DNA from: Thermodesulfomicrobium sp. WS
GTDB lineage: Bacteria > Desulfobacterota > Desulfovibrionia > Desulfovibrionales > Desulfomicrobiaceae
Assembly (NCBI RefSeq): GCF_027925145.1
Contig: NZ_AP027130.1
Location: 186,001-250,000 of the forward strand
Length of the DNA stretch: 64,000 nt
Reading direction: 5' to 3'
Of this stretch, positions 8,935 to 17,343 are shown in pieces. The position numbers were made by a program, and so were the translations under genes. The notes beneath the pieces were generated by a model. That model was given only the letters and a program-made list of their open reading frames with translations, was not told the origin of the DNA and ran no database searches. Position 1 is the first letter of the stretch. Each line of letters opens with the position of its first letter.

Positions 8935-9014
8935 TCCGGGATGCTCTGAAGAAGCGGTGCGCCGCCTGCCTGCAAGTCCACACCACTTTTTTCGAACACC
9001 CCGAAAAAAAAGAC

Positions 9015-9043
9015 TTGCCAAACCAAGCGCCCTCTTCTAAAGG
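9015..9043 (+). promoter_or_regulatory. Candidate promoter for tRNA-Phe
   Basis: TTGCCA and TAAAGG with 17-nt spacing lie 12 nt upstream of the mature tRNA 5' end, the usual distance for a short tRNA leader. Confidence 0.4.
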
Positions 9044-9055
9044 GGCTCTCGCTTC

Positions 9056-9131
9056 GCCGGGGTAGCTCAGTCGGTAGAGCAGGGGACTGAAAATCCCCGT
9101 GTCGGCAGTTCAATTCTGTCCCCCGGCACCA
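9056..9131 (+). tRNA. tRNA-Phe (GAA)
   Basis: A complete cloverleaf of 76 nt. The acceptor stem GCCGGGG pairs with CCCCGGC, the anticodon stem GGGGA pairs with TCCCC, and the loop CTGAAAA places anticodon GAA at 9089-9091. The T arm is GGCAG-TTCAATT-CTGTC. Discriminator A and CCA are encoded. An intrinsic terminator follows 8 nt later, so this is a single-gene transcript. Confidence 0.98.
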
Positions 9132-9139
9132 CCAGCACG

Positions 9140-9173
9140 AATCCCTCATGGTTTTCGCCATGAGGGATTTTTG
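9140..9173 (+). terminator. Intrinsic terminator after tRNA-Phe
   Basis: A perfect 12-bp stem (AATCCCTCATGG / CCATGAGGGATT) with a 6-nt loop, followed by TTTTG. Confidence 0.9.
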
Positions 9174-9394
9174 TTCTGTTTGCGATGTGTTCCGCGATTG
9201 CCGCCCGCAAGCGACGACCGTCTGGCCGCGGGCAGTTCCATATGCGCCCCCCAGAAAAGACACGCCCCTCGGGGCCCCATCTCGGCATGCAGCGCCCATA
9301 ACGCCGCCCTCGGGGAGCCGGAGGCCCTAGGGCGAACCAATTGCCCTGCCTCCCAAGGCATGCTAGGGGATACGCCAATACTCAAGGAGGCCCT

Positions 9395-9877
9395 ATGGAG
9401 ATTATCCGCCACGATCCGCCCTCGCTCCCCTGTCCCCGGGGGCGTACCGCACAGATCACCATCAAGAGCTTCAAAGGGCGCAAAAACGTCGATGTCCACC
9501 TGTTCCGCCCCGCCTGGGACGAAGGGGAAGACGCCGACTGGCTGTGGGAAGAGCTCGTGGAACCCGGAGACGAGGACGCCATGGCGCAAACCCGGGAGGT
9601 GATCCTCGAGACCTTCACCTCGGAAGAGCTCGAGGCCCTGGTCCACTACATTGCAGAACGCTACGGCGAACGGCTCACCACCATCCGTACCGGCGCGTTG
9701 CCGTTTCCGCTTCCGCCCGGCATCCGGGCGCTGCGCTCCATGCCCGAAGGCAAAGACATCGGCCGCATCCGGCTGGATCAGGTCCCCGGCTACCGACTAT
9801 CCTTCCCGGTGCACGGACTCTACGACCTCGCCCAGCACGAGCCCATGGAAATCCCCGGCGTCCAGGATCCGGAGTAA
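9395..9877 (+). CDS. Hypothetical protein (160 aa)
   Basis: An acidic 160-residue cytoplasmic protein that I do not recognise. The ATG at 9395 is preceded by AAGGAGG at good spacing; the longer open frame upstream has no such site. The product has a beta-rich start (TAQITIKSFKGRKNVDVHLF), an acidic helix region (EGEDADWLWEELVEPGDEDA) and a compact end PMEIPGVQDPE. No signal peptide or membrane helix is seen. Its 3' end overlaps the DUF615 gene on the other strand by 81 nt. The roughly 220 nt between the tRNA terminator and this gene show no other feature I can support. Confidence 0.7.
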   Translation: MEIIRHDPPSLPCPRGRTAQITIKSFKGRKNVDVHLFRPAWDEGEDADWLWEELVEPGDEDAMAQTREVILETFTSEELEALVHYIAERYGERLTTIRTGALPFPLPPGIRALRSMPEGKDIGRIRLDQVPGYRLSFPVHGLYDLAQHEPMEIPGVQDPE

Positions 9878-10126
9878 ACGGGCCACCCCATCGGCGTCGA
9901 GCCTGCGCATGACGACGCCGATATACTGCATGTGCCGGCGGCGCGCCTCACGGGAACGCATCCGGTGGCAGGCCGCGACGGCCTCTTCCACGTCTTTAGG
10001 CAACGCAAGCTGCAAAAGCACGGCAGGCGAGAGCGCCACCAGGCGTTCTCCCAGGCGCTGCAGGGCCTCCACAGCGCGTTTGCGCTGCGTGCGGCTTGGA
10101 CGCGGCGATTCATGATGCACAGACAA
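9797..10126 (-). CDS. Short DUF615/YjgA(DarP)-like ribosome-associated protein
   Basis: About 109 residues matching the first half of YjgA/DarP, a 50S assembly factor: RTQRKRAVEALQRLGERLV, LALPKDVEEAVAACHRM and SREARRRHMQYIGVVMRRLD. E. coli YjgA is about 180 residues, so the C-terminal half is missing or this is a short lineage form. No ATG fits. TTG at 10126 lies 5 nt after GGAGG; GTG at 10120 is the alternative. The start overlaps the end of aat, implying coupling within the clpS-clpA-aat operon. The last 81 nt overlap the opposite-strand hypothetical gene. Confidence 0.72.
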   Translation of the reverse strand: MSVHHESPRPSRTQRKRAVEALQRLGERLVALSPAVLLQLALPKDVEEAVAACHRMRSREARRRHMQYIGVVMRRLDADGVARLLRILDAGDFHGLVLGEVVESVHREG

Positions 10127-10817
10127 TCGTACCTCCTTCCAGCCGCCACCGGCCCTGCTGGGTCGGCAGCTGCACCGCGACTTCCAGGCGGCGGGCAAAC
10201 TCCTCCCGCGATACCTCAAACCCGCCGAGGCGCACCATGTGCGGCGTGGTCTGCTGGCAATCGATGAGCTGGTACCCTGAACACGCCAAGGCATGGGCGA
10301 GGGTGACCAAGCCGACCTTGGACGCATCCGCTTCCAGGTGAAACATGGACTCCCCAAAAAACACTGCGCCCAAGGCCACGCCATAGAGCCCGCCCACCAG
10401 GCGCCCTTGACGCCACACCTCCACACTATGGGCAAACCCGAGCTCGTGCAGACGCCGGTAGGCCTCCTCCATGGCCGGCACAATCCAGGTCCCGAGCCCT
10501 CCAGGCCGAGGGATCGAAGCGCACCAACGAATCACGGCGGGGAAATCCGTATCCAGGGTAACGGTAAAGCGGCCCTGGCGCAGCACCCGGGCAAGACGCC
10601 GAGGCACGTGGACGCGACTCGGCTCGATGATGAGCCGCGGATGGGGATTCCACCACAAAATCGGCAGCCCATCGCCATACCACGGAAAGATCCCCTGCCG
10701 GTACGCGGCCAAAAGCCGCGCCGGGGAGAGATCGCCCCCCACGGCAAGGAGCCCATCGTCCTCGGCGCTGGCAGGAGGCGGAAACGGCGCTCCAGGCAGG
10801 AGAAACGCGACGGCCAT
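10110..10817 (-). CDS. aat: Leucyl/phenylalanyl-tRNA-protein transferase
   Basis: Aat attaches Leu or Phe from charged tRNA to proteins with N-terminal Arg or Lys, creating a type-2 N-degron for ClpS-ClpAP. The 235-residue product has the family signatures GIFPWYGDG, PILWWNPHPR, the GNAT-like core GGLYGVALGAVFFGESMF and DCQQTTPHM. The ATG at 10817 starts 2 nt after the clpA stop. A longer frame upstream runs into clpA and was rejected. Its neighbours clpS and clpA are the recognition and unfolding partners of the same pathway. Confidence 0.95.
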   Translation of the reverse strand: MAVAFLLPGAPFPPPASAEDDGLLAVGGDLSPARLLAAYRQGIFPWYGDGLPILWWNPHPRLIIEPSRVHVPRRLARVLRQGRFTVTLDTDFPAVIRWCASIPRPGGLGTWIVPAMEEAYRRLHELGFAHSVEVWRQGRLVGGLYGVALGAVFFGESMFHLEADASKVGLVTLAHALACSGYQLIDCQQTTPHMVRLGGFEVSREEFARRLEVAVQLPTQQGRWRLEGGTIVCAS

Positions 10818-10819
10818 AC

Positions 10820-13033
10820 TCACCGATCGTACTGAAACGAGAGCCGATCGCCGTCCCCATCCACAGTCACCATTCCTCCGGCCGCCAAGGGACCAAAAAG
10901 AATGGCATCGGCCAAGGGGTCTTTGACCTCCTTTTGCAGCAGCCGCCCCAGGGGCCGGGCTCCGAAGGCAGGATCGAAACCGCGCTGAGCAAGCCACGTG
11001 CGAGCAGCGTCGGTCACGCAGATGCGGACCTTTTTGGGGGCGAGCTGGGCCGCGAGCTCGGCCATGAGCTTGTCCACGATGCGCTCCATAACCTCCTGGG
11101 AGAGCCCATGGAAGGGGACGATGGCATCCAAGCGGTTGCGGAACTCCGGACTAAAGAGCCGCTCCACGGCCTGCATGCCCCGGTGGGTGCGCTCGTCCTC
11201 CCCGCCGGAGGCAAAGCCGATGGACGCGCTTTGCATCTCGCGGGCGCCGGCGTTGGAGGTCATGAGGAGCACCACGTTGCGGAAATCCGCCTTGCGGCCG
11301 GAGGTGTCCGTGAGGGTGGCGTGGTCCATGACCTGCAAGAGGATGTTGAACATATCCTCATGCGCCTTTTCGATCTCGTCGAGGAGGAGCACGCAATGGG
11401 GATTCTTGCGCACCGCATCGATGAGAAGGCCGCCCTGCTCAAACCCCACATAGCCTGGAGGGGCGCCGATGAGCCGGGCCACGGCGTGCTTTTCCATGTA
11501 CTCGCTCATGTCGAAGCGCAGAAGCGGCACGCCCAAGGCCTCCGCCAGCCGGCGGGCGAGCTCGGTCTTGCCTACCCCGGTGGGACCGATGCACAAAAAC
11601 GATCCTACCGGCCGCTCCTGAGGCCCAAGCCCGGCGCGGGAACGTTTGATGGCCTGCACCACGACGTCCACGGCCTCGTCCTGGCCAAAGACCTGCTGTC
11701 GCAGCCGGGCATCCAGATGTGCCAGCCGCTCGCGGTCCGAAGACTCCAGGCGCTCGCTGGGGATGCGCGCCATGCGCGCCACGATCCGCTCCACATCCGC
11801 CCGAGTGACCGTCCGCCGCCGGCCTCCGGAAAGGGCAAAGGCCGCGCCCGCTTCATCGAGGACATCGATGGCCTTGTCCGGCAAAAACCGCTCCGTGATG
11901 TGCCGGGCGGAAAGCTCCGCCGCGGCGCGGATGGCGGAGGGCTGGTAACGCACCCCATGATGGGCCTCGTAGCGCTCCCGCAGGCCCAACAGGATCTTTT
12001 CGGTATCCGCCACACTGGGCTCGAGGATCTCCACTTTCTGGAACCGCCGCGAAAGGGCCCGGTCCTTTTCGAAGTGGTTCTTGTACTCCTCGTAGGTAGT
12101 GGTGCCGATGCAGCGGATCTCGCCCGAGGCGAGCACCGGCTTCAAGATGTTGGAGGCGTCCAGCGTCCCGCTGCTGGTGGCGCCTGCACCGACGATGGTA
12201 TGGATCTCGTCTACGCACAAAATGGCGCCCGGAATATTCTGGAGTTCCGTCACCACGCCCTTGAGCCGAGCCTCGAAATCCCCCCGATACTTGGTGCCCG
12301 CCACCAGCGCCCCCATGTCGAGGGCGAACAAGCGCACGTCGCGAAACATGGCCGGCACCTCGCCCTGGGCGATACGCAGGGCAAGACCCTCCACCACCGC
12401 CGTCTTCCCGACCCCAGGATCGCCCACGAACACCGGATTGTTTTTCTTGCGCCGGGCAAGGATGCGCAGGGTCCGCTCGATCTCGACCTCCCGACCGATC
12501 AGGGGGTCGATGCGGCCTTCCCGGGCCTTACGCACCAAATCCACCGTGTATTTTTCCAAAAACGTCGGCTGCGGGGCATCGCTTCCCCGCGTGGAAGTCT
12601 CCTCTTCCGGCTGCACGTGCGAAATGTATTCCAGCACCGTAAGCCGGGTCAGCCCCTGGGATTTGAGAAAATAGACCGCGAAGGTGTCTTCTTCCTCCAG
12701 CATGGAGGCGAGAAAATCCCCAGGGCGAATATGCTGCTTTCCCGCAGATTGAATATGGAGCACGGCGCGCTGCATGGTTCGCTGCACACTTGCAGTCTGG
12801 ACAATCTCGTACTCTGGACGCAAAGCGATTTCCATATGCTCTACAAAGAATCGCTGAAGCTGCTCTTCAAGGCGAGATATATCGATTCCACATCCTTCAA
12901 GGATACTTTTTCCGTATTCATCTTTGATGTATCCGTACAAAAGATGTTCTAGAGTCAAAAATTCATGCTGCCGAATCTTGACTTCCCGAACCGCCTTAGC
13001 AACGATACGTTCCAATTCTGGACTCAGCATCAT
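10820..13033 (-). CDS. clpA: ATP-dependent Clp protease ATP-binding subunit ClpA
   Basis: ClpA is the hexameric unfoldase that feeds ClpP. The 737-residue protein has an N-terminal Clp repeat domain (1-140) and a first AAA domain with GDPGVGKT and Walker B region LCVDEIHT. The second AAA domain carries GPTGVGKT and LLLDEIEKAHEDMF, and the ClpP-docking IGF loop lies in SASIGFASGG. There is no M-domain, which separates ClpA from ClpB and ClpC. It starts just after clpS, whose stop nearly touches its ATG. ClpP is not in the window. Confidence 0.96.
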   Translation of the reverse strand: MMLSPELERIVAKAVREVKIRQHEFLTLEHLLYGYIKDEYGKSILEGCGIDISRLEEQLQRFFVEHMEIALRPEYEIVQTASVQRTMQRAVLHIQSAGKQHIRPGDFLASMLEEEDTFAVYFLKSQGLTRLTVLEYISHVQPEEETSTRGSDAPQPTFLEKYTVDLVRKAREGRIDPLIGREVEIERTLRILARRKKNNPVFVGDPGVGKTAVVEGLALRIAQGEVPAMFRDVRLFALDMGALVAGTKYRGDFEARLKGVVTELQNIPGAILCVDEIHTIVGAGATSSGTLDASNILKPVLASGEIRCIGTTTYEEYKNHFEKDRALSRRFQKVEILEPSVADTEKILLGLRERYEAHHGVRYQPSAIRAAAELSARHITERFLPDKAIDVLDEAGAAFALSGGRRRTVTRADVERIVARMARIPSERLESSDRERLAHLDARLRQQVFGQDEAVDVVVQAIKRSRAGLGPQERPVGSFLCIGPTGVGKTELARRLAEALGVPLLRFDMSEYMEKHAVARLIGAPPGYVGFEQGGLLIDAVRKNPHCVLLLDEIEKAHEDMFNILLQVMDHATLTDTSGRKADFRNVVLLMTSNAGAREMQSASIGFASGGEDERTHRGMQAVERLFSPEFRNRLDAIVPFHGLSQEVMERIVDKLMAELAAQLAPKKVRICVTDAARTWLAQRGFDPAFGARPLGRLLQKEVKDPLADAILFGPLAAGGMVTVDGDGDRLSFQYDR

Positions 13034-13034
13034 A

Positions 13035-13343
13035 TCACACCTCCTCCATGGAGGCTCGAAGCGGGAAAGAATTTCTGCGTGCCAGAGAATGCACGAGCTG
13101 GACTTTGGTTTCTGCTATTTCCGCAGTATACACGCCACATTCCCCGATGCCTTCCTTATGGACGCGCATCATGATGGCGTAGGCTTCAGCCTCGGTCTTG
13201 CCGAACACGGATTGCAGCACATGGACCACGAAATCCATGGTCGTATAGTCGTCGTTATGGAGCAATACCCGATACCAGCGGGGTTCTTGGAGCTCCTCTT
13301 CCTGCTGGGTGTCCTGAGTGGGCAATGTCACCGGGTCGATCAC
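13035..13343 (-). CDS. clpS: ATP-dependent Clp protease adaptor ClpS
   Basis: ClpS is the bacterial N-recognin that delivers N-degron substrates to ClpAP. The 102-residue protein has a flexible acidic N-terminus, the substrate-binding motif LLHNDDYTTMDFVV with the paired Asp residues, and the conserved His in VHKEGIGECGVY. It lies immediately upstream of clpA (1-nt gap) and after a conserved hypothetical gene in the same direction. Together with aat it forms a near-complete N-degron operon. Confidence 0.96.
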   Translation of the reverse strand: MIDPVTLPTQDTQQEEELQEPRWYRVLLHNDDYTTMDFVVHVLQSVFGKTEAEAYAIMMRVHKEGIGECGVYTAEIAETKVQLVHSLARRNSFPLRASMEEV

Positions 13344-13346
13344 GGT

Positions 13347-13649
13347 TTACTCCTCCCCGTCCAATTCCTCGAGCCATTGACCGAGCGCAGCGATGACCTG
13401 GCGCGCCTGCTTCGAAGAGGAAAAGGTGAACTTGGATTGGGGCAAAAACCGCCCGCCCCGCTTCTGGTAGCGCGCCAGCCGAAATTTCACCGGCCCCCAG
13501 GTCTCGCCGTCCCGCTCCAACTCCTGGAAAGCAAACACAATGGTAGTCCACGCCCCACGGGAGAGCACCTCCTTGCGAAGCTGCCGCACCCGCTGCACGC
13601 CGTGTTCATCCCACCAATCCAAGGTAATGGCATCAATGGTTTCTGCCAT
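13347..13649 (-). CDS. Hypothetical protein upstream of clpS (100 aa)
   Basis: A 100-residue soluble protein of unknown function. The ATG at 13649 has an AGGAG ribosome site at good spacing; the frame is open further upstream without one. Features are an acidic start (MAETIDAITLDWWDEHG), a beta-strand-like core (TWGPVKFRLARYQKRGGRF) and an acidic tail (LEELDGEE). Its stop is 3 nt from clpS, so it is probably the first gene of the clpS-clpA-aat operon and might be linked to regulated proteolysis by context only. Confidence 0.7.
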   Translation of the reverse strand: MAETIDAITLDWWDEHGVQRVRQLRKEVLSRGAWTTIVFAFQELERDGETWGPVKFRLARYQKRGGRFLPQSKFTFSSSKQARQVIAALGQWLEELDGEE

Positions 13650-13846
13650 GCGATACTCCTCGTTTTTTCCACCATGCGGACAAAACATAAGAACGATGCC
13701 CCCTACGGTCAAAGGGAAAAGCGCACGGTAATCCGGACGCCTCGAGTCCGCATAAAATGTCCGCACCAACCACTACCCCTGCCCACGCTTTTCGACTAAG
13801 GGGCGAGTGTTCGCTTTTGGCAATCAACCTCAAGGAGAAGAGCATC

Positions 13847-15553
13847 ATGAACGTTGTGGTCATCGGCGGCGTGGCCCTCGGCCCCAAAGTGGCCTGCCGC
13901 GTCAAACGCGTACTTCCCGAAGCCAAGGTCACCCTCGTGGATGCCAACGCACTGATCTCCTACGGAGGGTGCGGGATTCCCTACTACGTCTCCGGCGACG
14001 TCTCCGACCACACCCAGTTGCAGGAGACCAGCTTCCACATGGTCCGGGACGTGGAATTCTTCCGCGCCTGCAAGGATTTTACCGTACGCACCCAAACCCG
14101 GGCACTGGCCATCGATCGCAAAGCCAAGACCGTGCGCATCCAGGGCCCTGACGGACGCGAAGAGGACTTGCCCTATGACAAGCTCGTCCTCGCCACAGGC
14201 AGCACCCCCCGCGTCCTGCCCATCCCCGGCCGGGATCTGCCGGGCGTGTATACGGTCTCCAGCCTGGAGGCCGCCATCCGGATCAAAGAAGCCGTGGCCA
14301 GCGGCAGCGTCAGCTCCGCCGTCATCGTCGGTGCGGGATTCATTGGCTTGGAAATGGCCGAGGCCTTGGCGGACATGTGGGGCATCGAGACCGCGGTGGT
14401 GGAAGTCATGGACCAGGTGCTCCCTGGATTCATCAGCCCCACCTTGGCGCGCATCGCGCAGCACCACATGGAAGAAAAAGGGGTCGCCGTCTACACGAGC
14501 GAAAAGGTCCTGGCCTTGGAAGGTGAAGGGCGGGTGGCGCGCGTGCGCACCGACAAGCGCGAACTGAGCGCGGACTTGGTGATCCTGGCCGTAGGAGTCG
14601 TGCCCAATGACGAGCTGGCCCGCCAGGCAGGAATCACCTGCCATGAACGCGGTGGCATCATCGTGTCCAAGACCATGCAGACCTCGGATCCGGACATCTA
14701 CGCCGGCGGCGACTGCGTGGTGGTGGAAAACCTCGTCACCGGCAAGCCCGGATACTATCCGCTGGGCTCCCTCGCCAACCGCCAGGGTCGGGTCATCGGC
14801 ACCAATGTGGCCGGAGGCCGGGAGACCTTCGATGGCGCGGTCGGCTCCTTCATCCTCAAGCTCTTCGACTATGCCTTCGCCGGCACCGGGCTCTCCTTGC
14901 CCGTGGCGCGGCGCGAAGGATTTGCCGCCCAAAGCACCCAGGTGGTGCAATTCGACCACGCCCACTTCTTCCCCAAAAAGGATCTGGTGACCTTGGAAAT
15001 CGTCTTCGAGCGCGGCACGGGCCGGGTTTTGGGAATCCAAGGGGCCTGCGCCAATGGCGACTCCCTCAAGGCCCGCATCGACGCCGTGGCCGCCATCCTC
15101 AAGTTCCGGCCCACCCTGGCGGACATCAGCAACCTGGAAGTCACCTACTCGCCGCCCTATGCCGCAGCCATGGACGTCCTCAATGCGGCAGCCAACGCCG
15201 CGGACAATATCCTCCACGGCCGCTGCGATCCCATCACGCCAGAAGCATTCATGCAGCTTTGGCAGAACCGTGAACAAGAAAACATCCTCTGCATCGACTG
15301 TCGGGAATGGGGGAATGCCGAGCCCTATGTCACCAAACATCCTGAGTTCTGGAAAAACATCCCCCAGGGACAGTTACGCGATCGCCTTGCCGAGGTGCCT
15401 ACGGACAAAAAAGTGCTCCTCATCTGCAATACCGGCGGGCGTTCCTACGAAGCCCAGCGTATCCTCCATGCAGCAGGGCGTAGGGATACCCTCGACGTTC
15501 CCGGCGGCATGGGGCTCTTACGGCAATGCGGATTCGACCCCGCCACAGAATGA
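13847..15553 (+). CDS. FAD-dependent CoA-disulfide/persulfide reductase with C-terminal rhodanese domain
   Basis: A 568-residue flavoprotein. The N-terminal Rossmann FAD site (VVVIGGVALGPKVACRVKR) is followed by the redox Cys of the CoADR/NADH-oxidase group in YGGCGIPYY. An NAD(P)H site (AVIVGAGFIGLEMAE) and an FAD motif (DIYAGGDCV) come next. The final 100 residues are a rhodanese domain with the active-site loop CNTGGRS. This layout matches NAD(P)H-dependent polysulfide or persulfide reductases (Npsr/CoADR-RHD), which reduce CoA-persulfide or polysulfide to H2S. AAGGAGA precedes the ATG at 13847. A terminator follows the gene, so it is probably monocistronic. Confidence 0.88.
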   Translation: MNVVVIGGVALGPKVACRVKRVLPEAKVTLVDANALISYGGCGIPYYVSGDVSDHTQLQETSFHMVRDVEFFRACKDFTVRTQTRALAIDRKAKTVRIQGPDGREEDLPYDKLVLATGSTPRVLPIPGRDLPGVYTVSSLEAAIRIKEAVASGSVSSAVIVGAGFIGLEMAEALADMWGIETAVVEVMDQVLPGFISPTLARIAQHHMEEKGVAVYTSEKVLALEGEGRVARVRTDKRELSADLVILAVGVVPNDELARQAGITCHERGGIIVSKTMQTSDPDIYAGGDCVVVENLVTGKPGYYPLGSLANRQGRVIGTNVAGGRETFDGAVGSFILKLFDYAFAGTGLSLPVARREGFAAQSTQVVQFDHAHFFPKKDLVTLEIVFERGTGRVLGIQGACANGDSLKARIDAVAAILKFRPTLADISNLEVTYSPPYAAAMDVLNAAANAADNILHGRCDPITPEAFMQLWQNREQENILCIDCREWGNAEPYVTKHPEFWKNIPQGQLRDRLAEVPTDKKVLLICNTGGRSYEAQRILHAAGRRDTLDVPGGMGLLRQCGFDPATE

Positions 15554-15560
15554 ACACCAT

Positions 15561-15586
15561 GCGGCCCTTCGGGGCCGCTTTCTTTG
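15561..15586 (+). terminator. Intrinsic terminator after the rhodanese-fusion reductase
   Basis: GCGGCCC / GGGCCGC stem with a TTCG tetraloop, then TTTCTTT. Confidence 0.8.
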
Positions 15587-15628
15587 GGAGAGCGACACCG
15601 TAAAGCAACGATGCGAAATATAACCGCG

Positions 15629-15658
15629 TTGACATCGCCGCCACCTCCAGCATAACTT
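15629..15658 (+). promoter_or_regulatory. Candidate sigma70-type promoter for the HDOD gene
   Basis: TTGACA and TAACTT are separated by 18 nt, 37 nt upstream of the HDOD start codon. The perfect -35 and the preceding terminator support a separate transcript. Confidence 0.5.
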
Positions 15659-15694
15659 CCAATCTCCCGGGAACCTCTCTCACAAGGAGCCGCC

Positions 15695-16792
15695 ATGGGG
15701 ATCTTTCTGCTTGCAACGAGCGTTACTTTCGCCGGGCTTCTCTTGTGGTGGATACTTCGGCCCGCCATGCGGCCTCGAGCACACTCCTCCCCGGAAGACG
15801 AGGGGTTTCCCCAAATCGCCCCCCCAGCCCCCAACGCTGCCAACGAAGTCCTCACCCAGGCCATTCACCACATCTACAGCGGGCTGCGGCCTGTAGCGAA
15901 TCTTGAGCGCGAGGCGGTACTCGATCCGATCTCTTCAGCAACACACACGGCCATCCAGCACATCGCCCGACATTTCCAGCGCCTCTCCAGCCTCCAGGCA
16001 TCCCTTGCCCTCCTCAACGATCCCAACGTCCGCATGCACGATGTCGCGGCATTGGTCGCCCGCGACCCCGTCCTCTCGGCGCGGGTGCTCCACACCGCCA
16101 ACTCGCCCCTCTTTCGCACCATCTCCACCATCAAGTCCATCCACACTGCAGTCACCATCTTGGGTCTTTCCAATATCAAAACCCTGATAGCCTATGGCCT
16201 TCTTCCTCAAAACATCTACCAAGGCAGCCTCCACCAAATCTGGTTCCGGAATATCTGGAGGCACATGGCAGACACCGCCGCCATTACCGCGGCCATTGCC
16301 AAGGCCATGCCCCGCCTGGATGGAGGGATGCTCTATACCGCAGCGCTCATGCACGACATGGGCAAACTCCTCCTCATACCGATGTATACATCGTACACTA
16401 GGTCAGCTTATCCGAGCACACTCTCCGAGGAGAAGTCCATGCTCACCGCAACCCATATCCATGCAGCAAAAATTTTGATTGAAGACATCCAACTAGATAG
16501 CGATCTTGCAAGTCTCATCCTCTTCCATCATTACCCCAGATGGATGGATGCAAAAGAGCTCAACTGGAAAGATGATATGCTTCAATGCCTTGCCATCATC
16601 TTTTTAGCCAATCAGCTGGCGAAATGTCTTTCCCATGATGGAATATGGACATATTCTGAAGAACTCGAAACCCTTCACGACTCATTTCACACGATATTCC
16701 CACAAGAACAGATCGCTCGCATCGTGCTCGACCCAGCATTTCAGCGTCAAATGGCCACCCATGTGCAGGCCATGCAAGCAAGCCTCCACTAA
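15695..16792 (+). CDS. Membrane-anchored HDOD domain protein
   Basis: A 365-residue protein with one N-terminal membrane helix (about 3-22) and a linker, then an HDOD domain (about 85-290). HDOD proteins are HD-superfamily relatives usually acting in signalling and motility control. The domain shows VARDPVLSARVLHTANS and keeps an HD pair in LMHDMGKLLL, whereas many HDOD domains have lost it, so catalysis cannot be excluded. AAGGAG precedes the ATG. Base composition drops in the last third (from about 16380), unlike neighbouring genes. Confidence 0.85.
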   Translation: MGIFLLATSVTFAGLLLWWILRPAMRPRAHSSPEDEGFPQIAPPAPNAANEVLTQAIHHIYSGLRPVANLEREAVLDPISSATHTAIQHIARHFQRLSSLQASLALLNDPNVRMHDVAALVARDPVLSARVLHTANSPLFRTISTIKSIHTAVTILGLSNIKTLIAYGLLPQNIYQGSLHQIWFRNIWRHMADTAAITAAIAKAMPRLDGGMLYTAALMHDMGKLLLIPMYTSYTRSAYPSTLSEEKSMLTATHIHAAKILIEDIQLDSDLASLILFHHYPRWMDAKELNWKDDMLQCLAIIFLANQLAKCLSHDGIWTYSEELETLHDSFHTIFPQEQIARIVLDPAFQRQMATHVQAMQASLH

Positions 16793-16819
16793 GGAGAAAG
16801 ACGGCGCAGAAAAAAGCAG

Positions 16820-17332
16820 CTAGCGAGCGAGACGATCCAGGGCGAGGGCGAGGGCGGTGGTGAGCTTGATCACCTCGCGGTTGGCACGACGCACCGTACC
16901 TGCAAGGCGCTCGGCCACCGCCAAGAGCAAACGAAAGGCCAAGGCAGGATTGCGCCGGCCAAGGTCCAAAAAGTGCTCGCGGTCCGTGGCCAAAAATTGG
17001 GCGTCCTCCTCCACGAACACCGTGGCGGAGCGGACGTCGCGATCAATGAGGGCGATCTCGCCGATAAGCGGGAACTGAGAAGCATCGAGCACGGCCAAGA
17101 CCTTGCGCGGATTTTCCATGGCCAAGGCCGGCAGCGTGATGTTCCCCACGAGCATGGATTTACTGATGCGCACCCTTCCCTGGGTGAGGATATACATTTC
17201 CGTCCCGACTTCCCCTTCGGTCACGAGGTTTTTGCCTGCAGGTACCGCTACAGGCCAGAAGACCTCCTGGAGCTCCAGGATTTCTGGTGCCGAGAGGTCG
17301 CGGAAAAGGGGGATGCGAGTCCAGTCGTCCAT
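16820..17332 (-). CDS. Cyclic nucleotide-binding domain protein without effector domain
   Basis: A 170-residue protein made of a cNMP-binding (Crp-type) beta-barrel: FRDLSAPEILELQEVF, EGEVGTEMYILTQGRVRIS and the phosphate-cassette-like region FPLIGEIALIDRDVRSATVF. A helix follows, but no DNA-binding domain. The usual Arg of the cassette is in DRDVRSAT. The gene begins 11 nt after the stop of the potassium-channel gene, so the two are probably co-transcribed and the protein could act as a soluble gating or sensing partner; that is inference. Confidence 0.82.
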   Translation of the reverse strand: MDDWTRIPLFRDLSAPEILELQEVFWPVAVPAGKNLVTEGEVGTEMYILTQGRVRISKSMLVGNITLPALAMENPRKVLAVLDASQFPLIGEIALIDRDVRSATVFVEEDAQFLATDREHFLDLGRRNPALAFRLLLAVAERLAGTVRRANREVIKLTTALALALDRLAR

Positions 17333-17343
17333 AGCGCTTCCGG

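Noticed and set aside
8960-9012. A/T-rich hairpin (CTTTTTTCG / CGAAAAAAAG) between the small peptide gene and tRNA-Phe
   Set aside because: The stem is weak and mostly A-T with no T run placed for either strand, so I do not call it a terminator.
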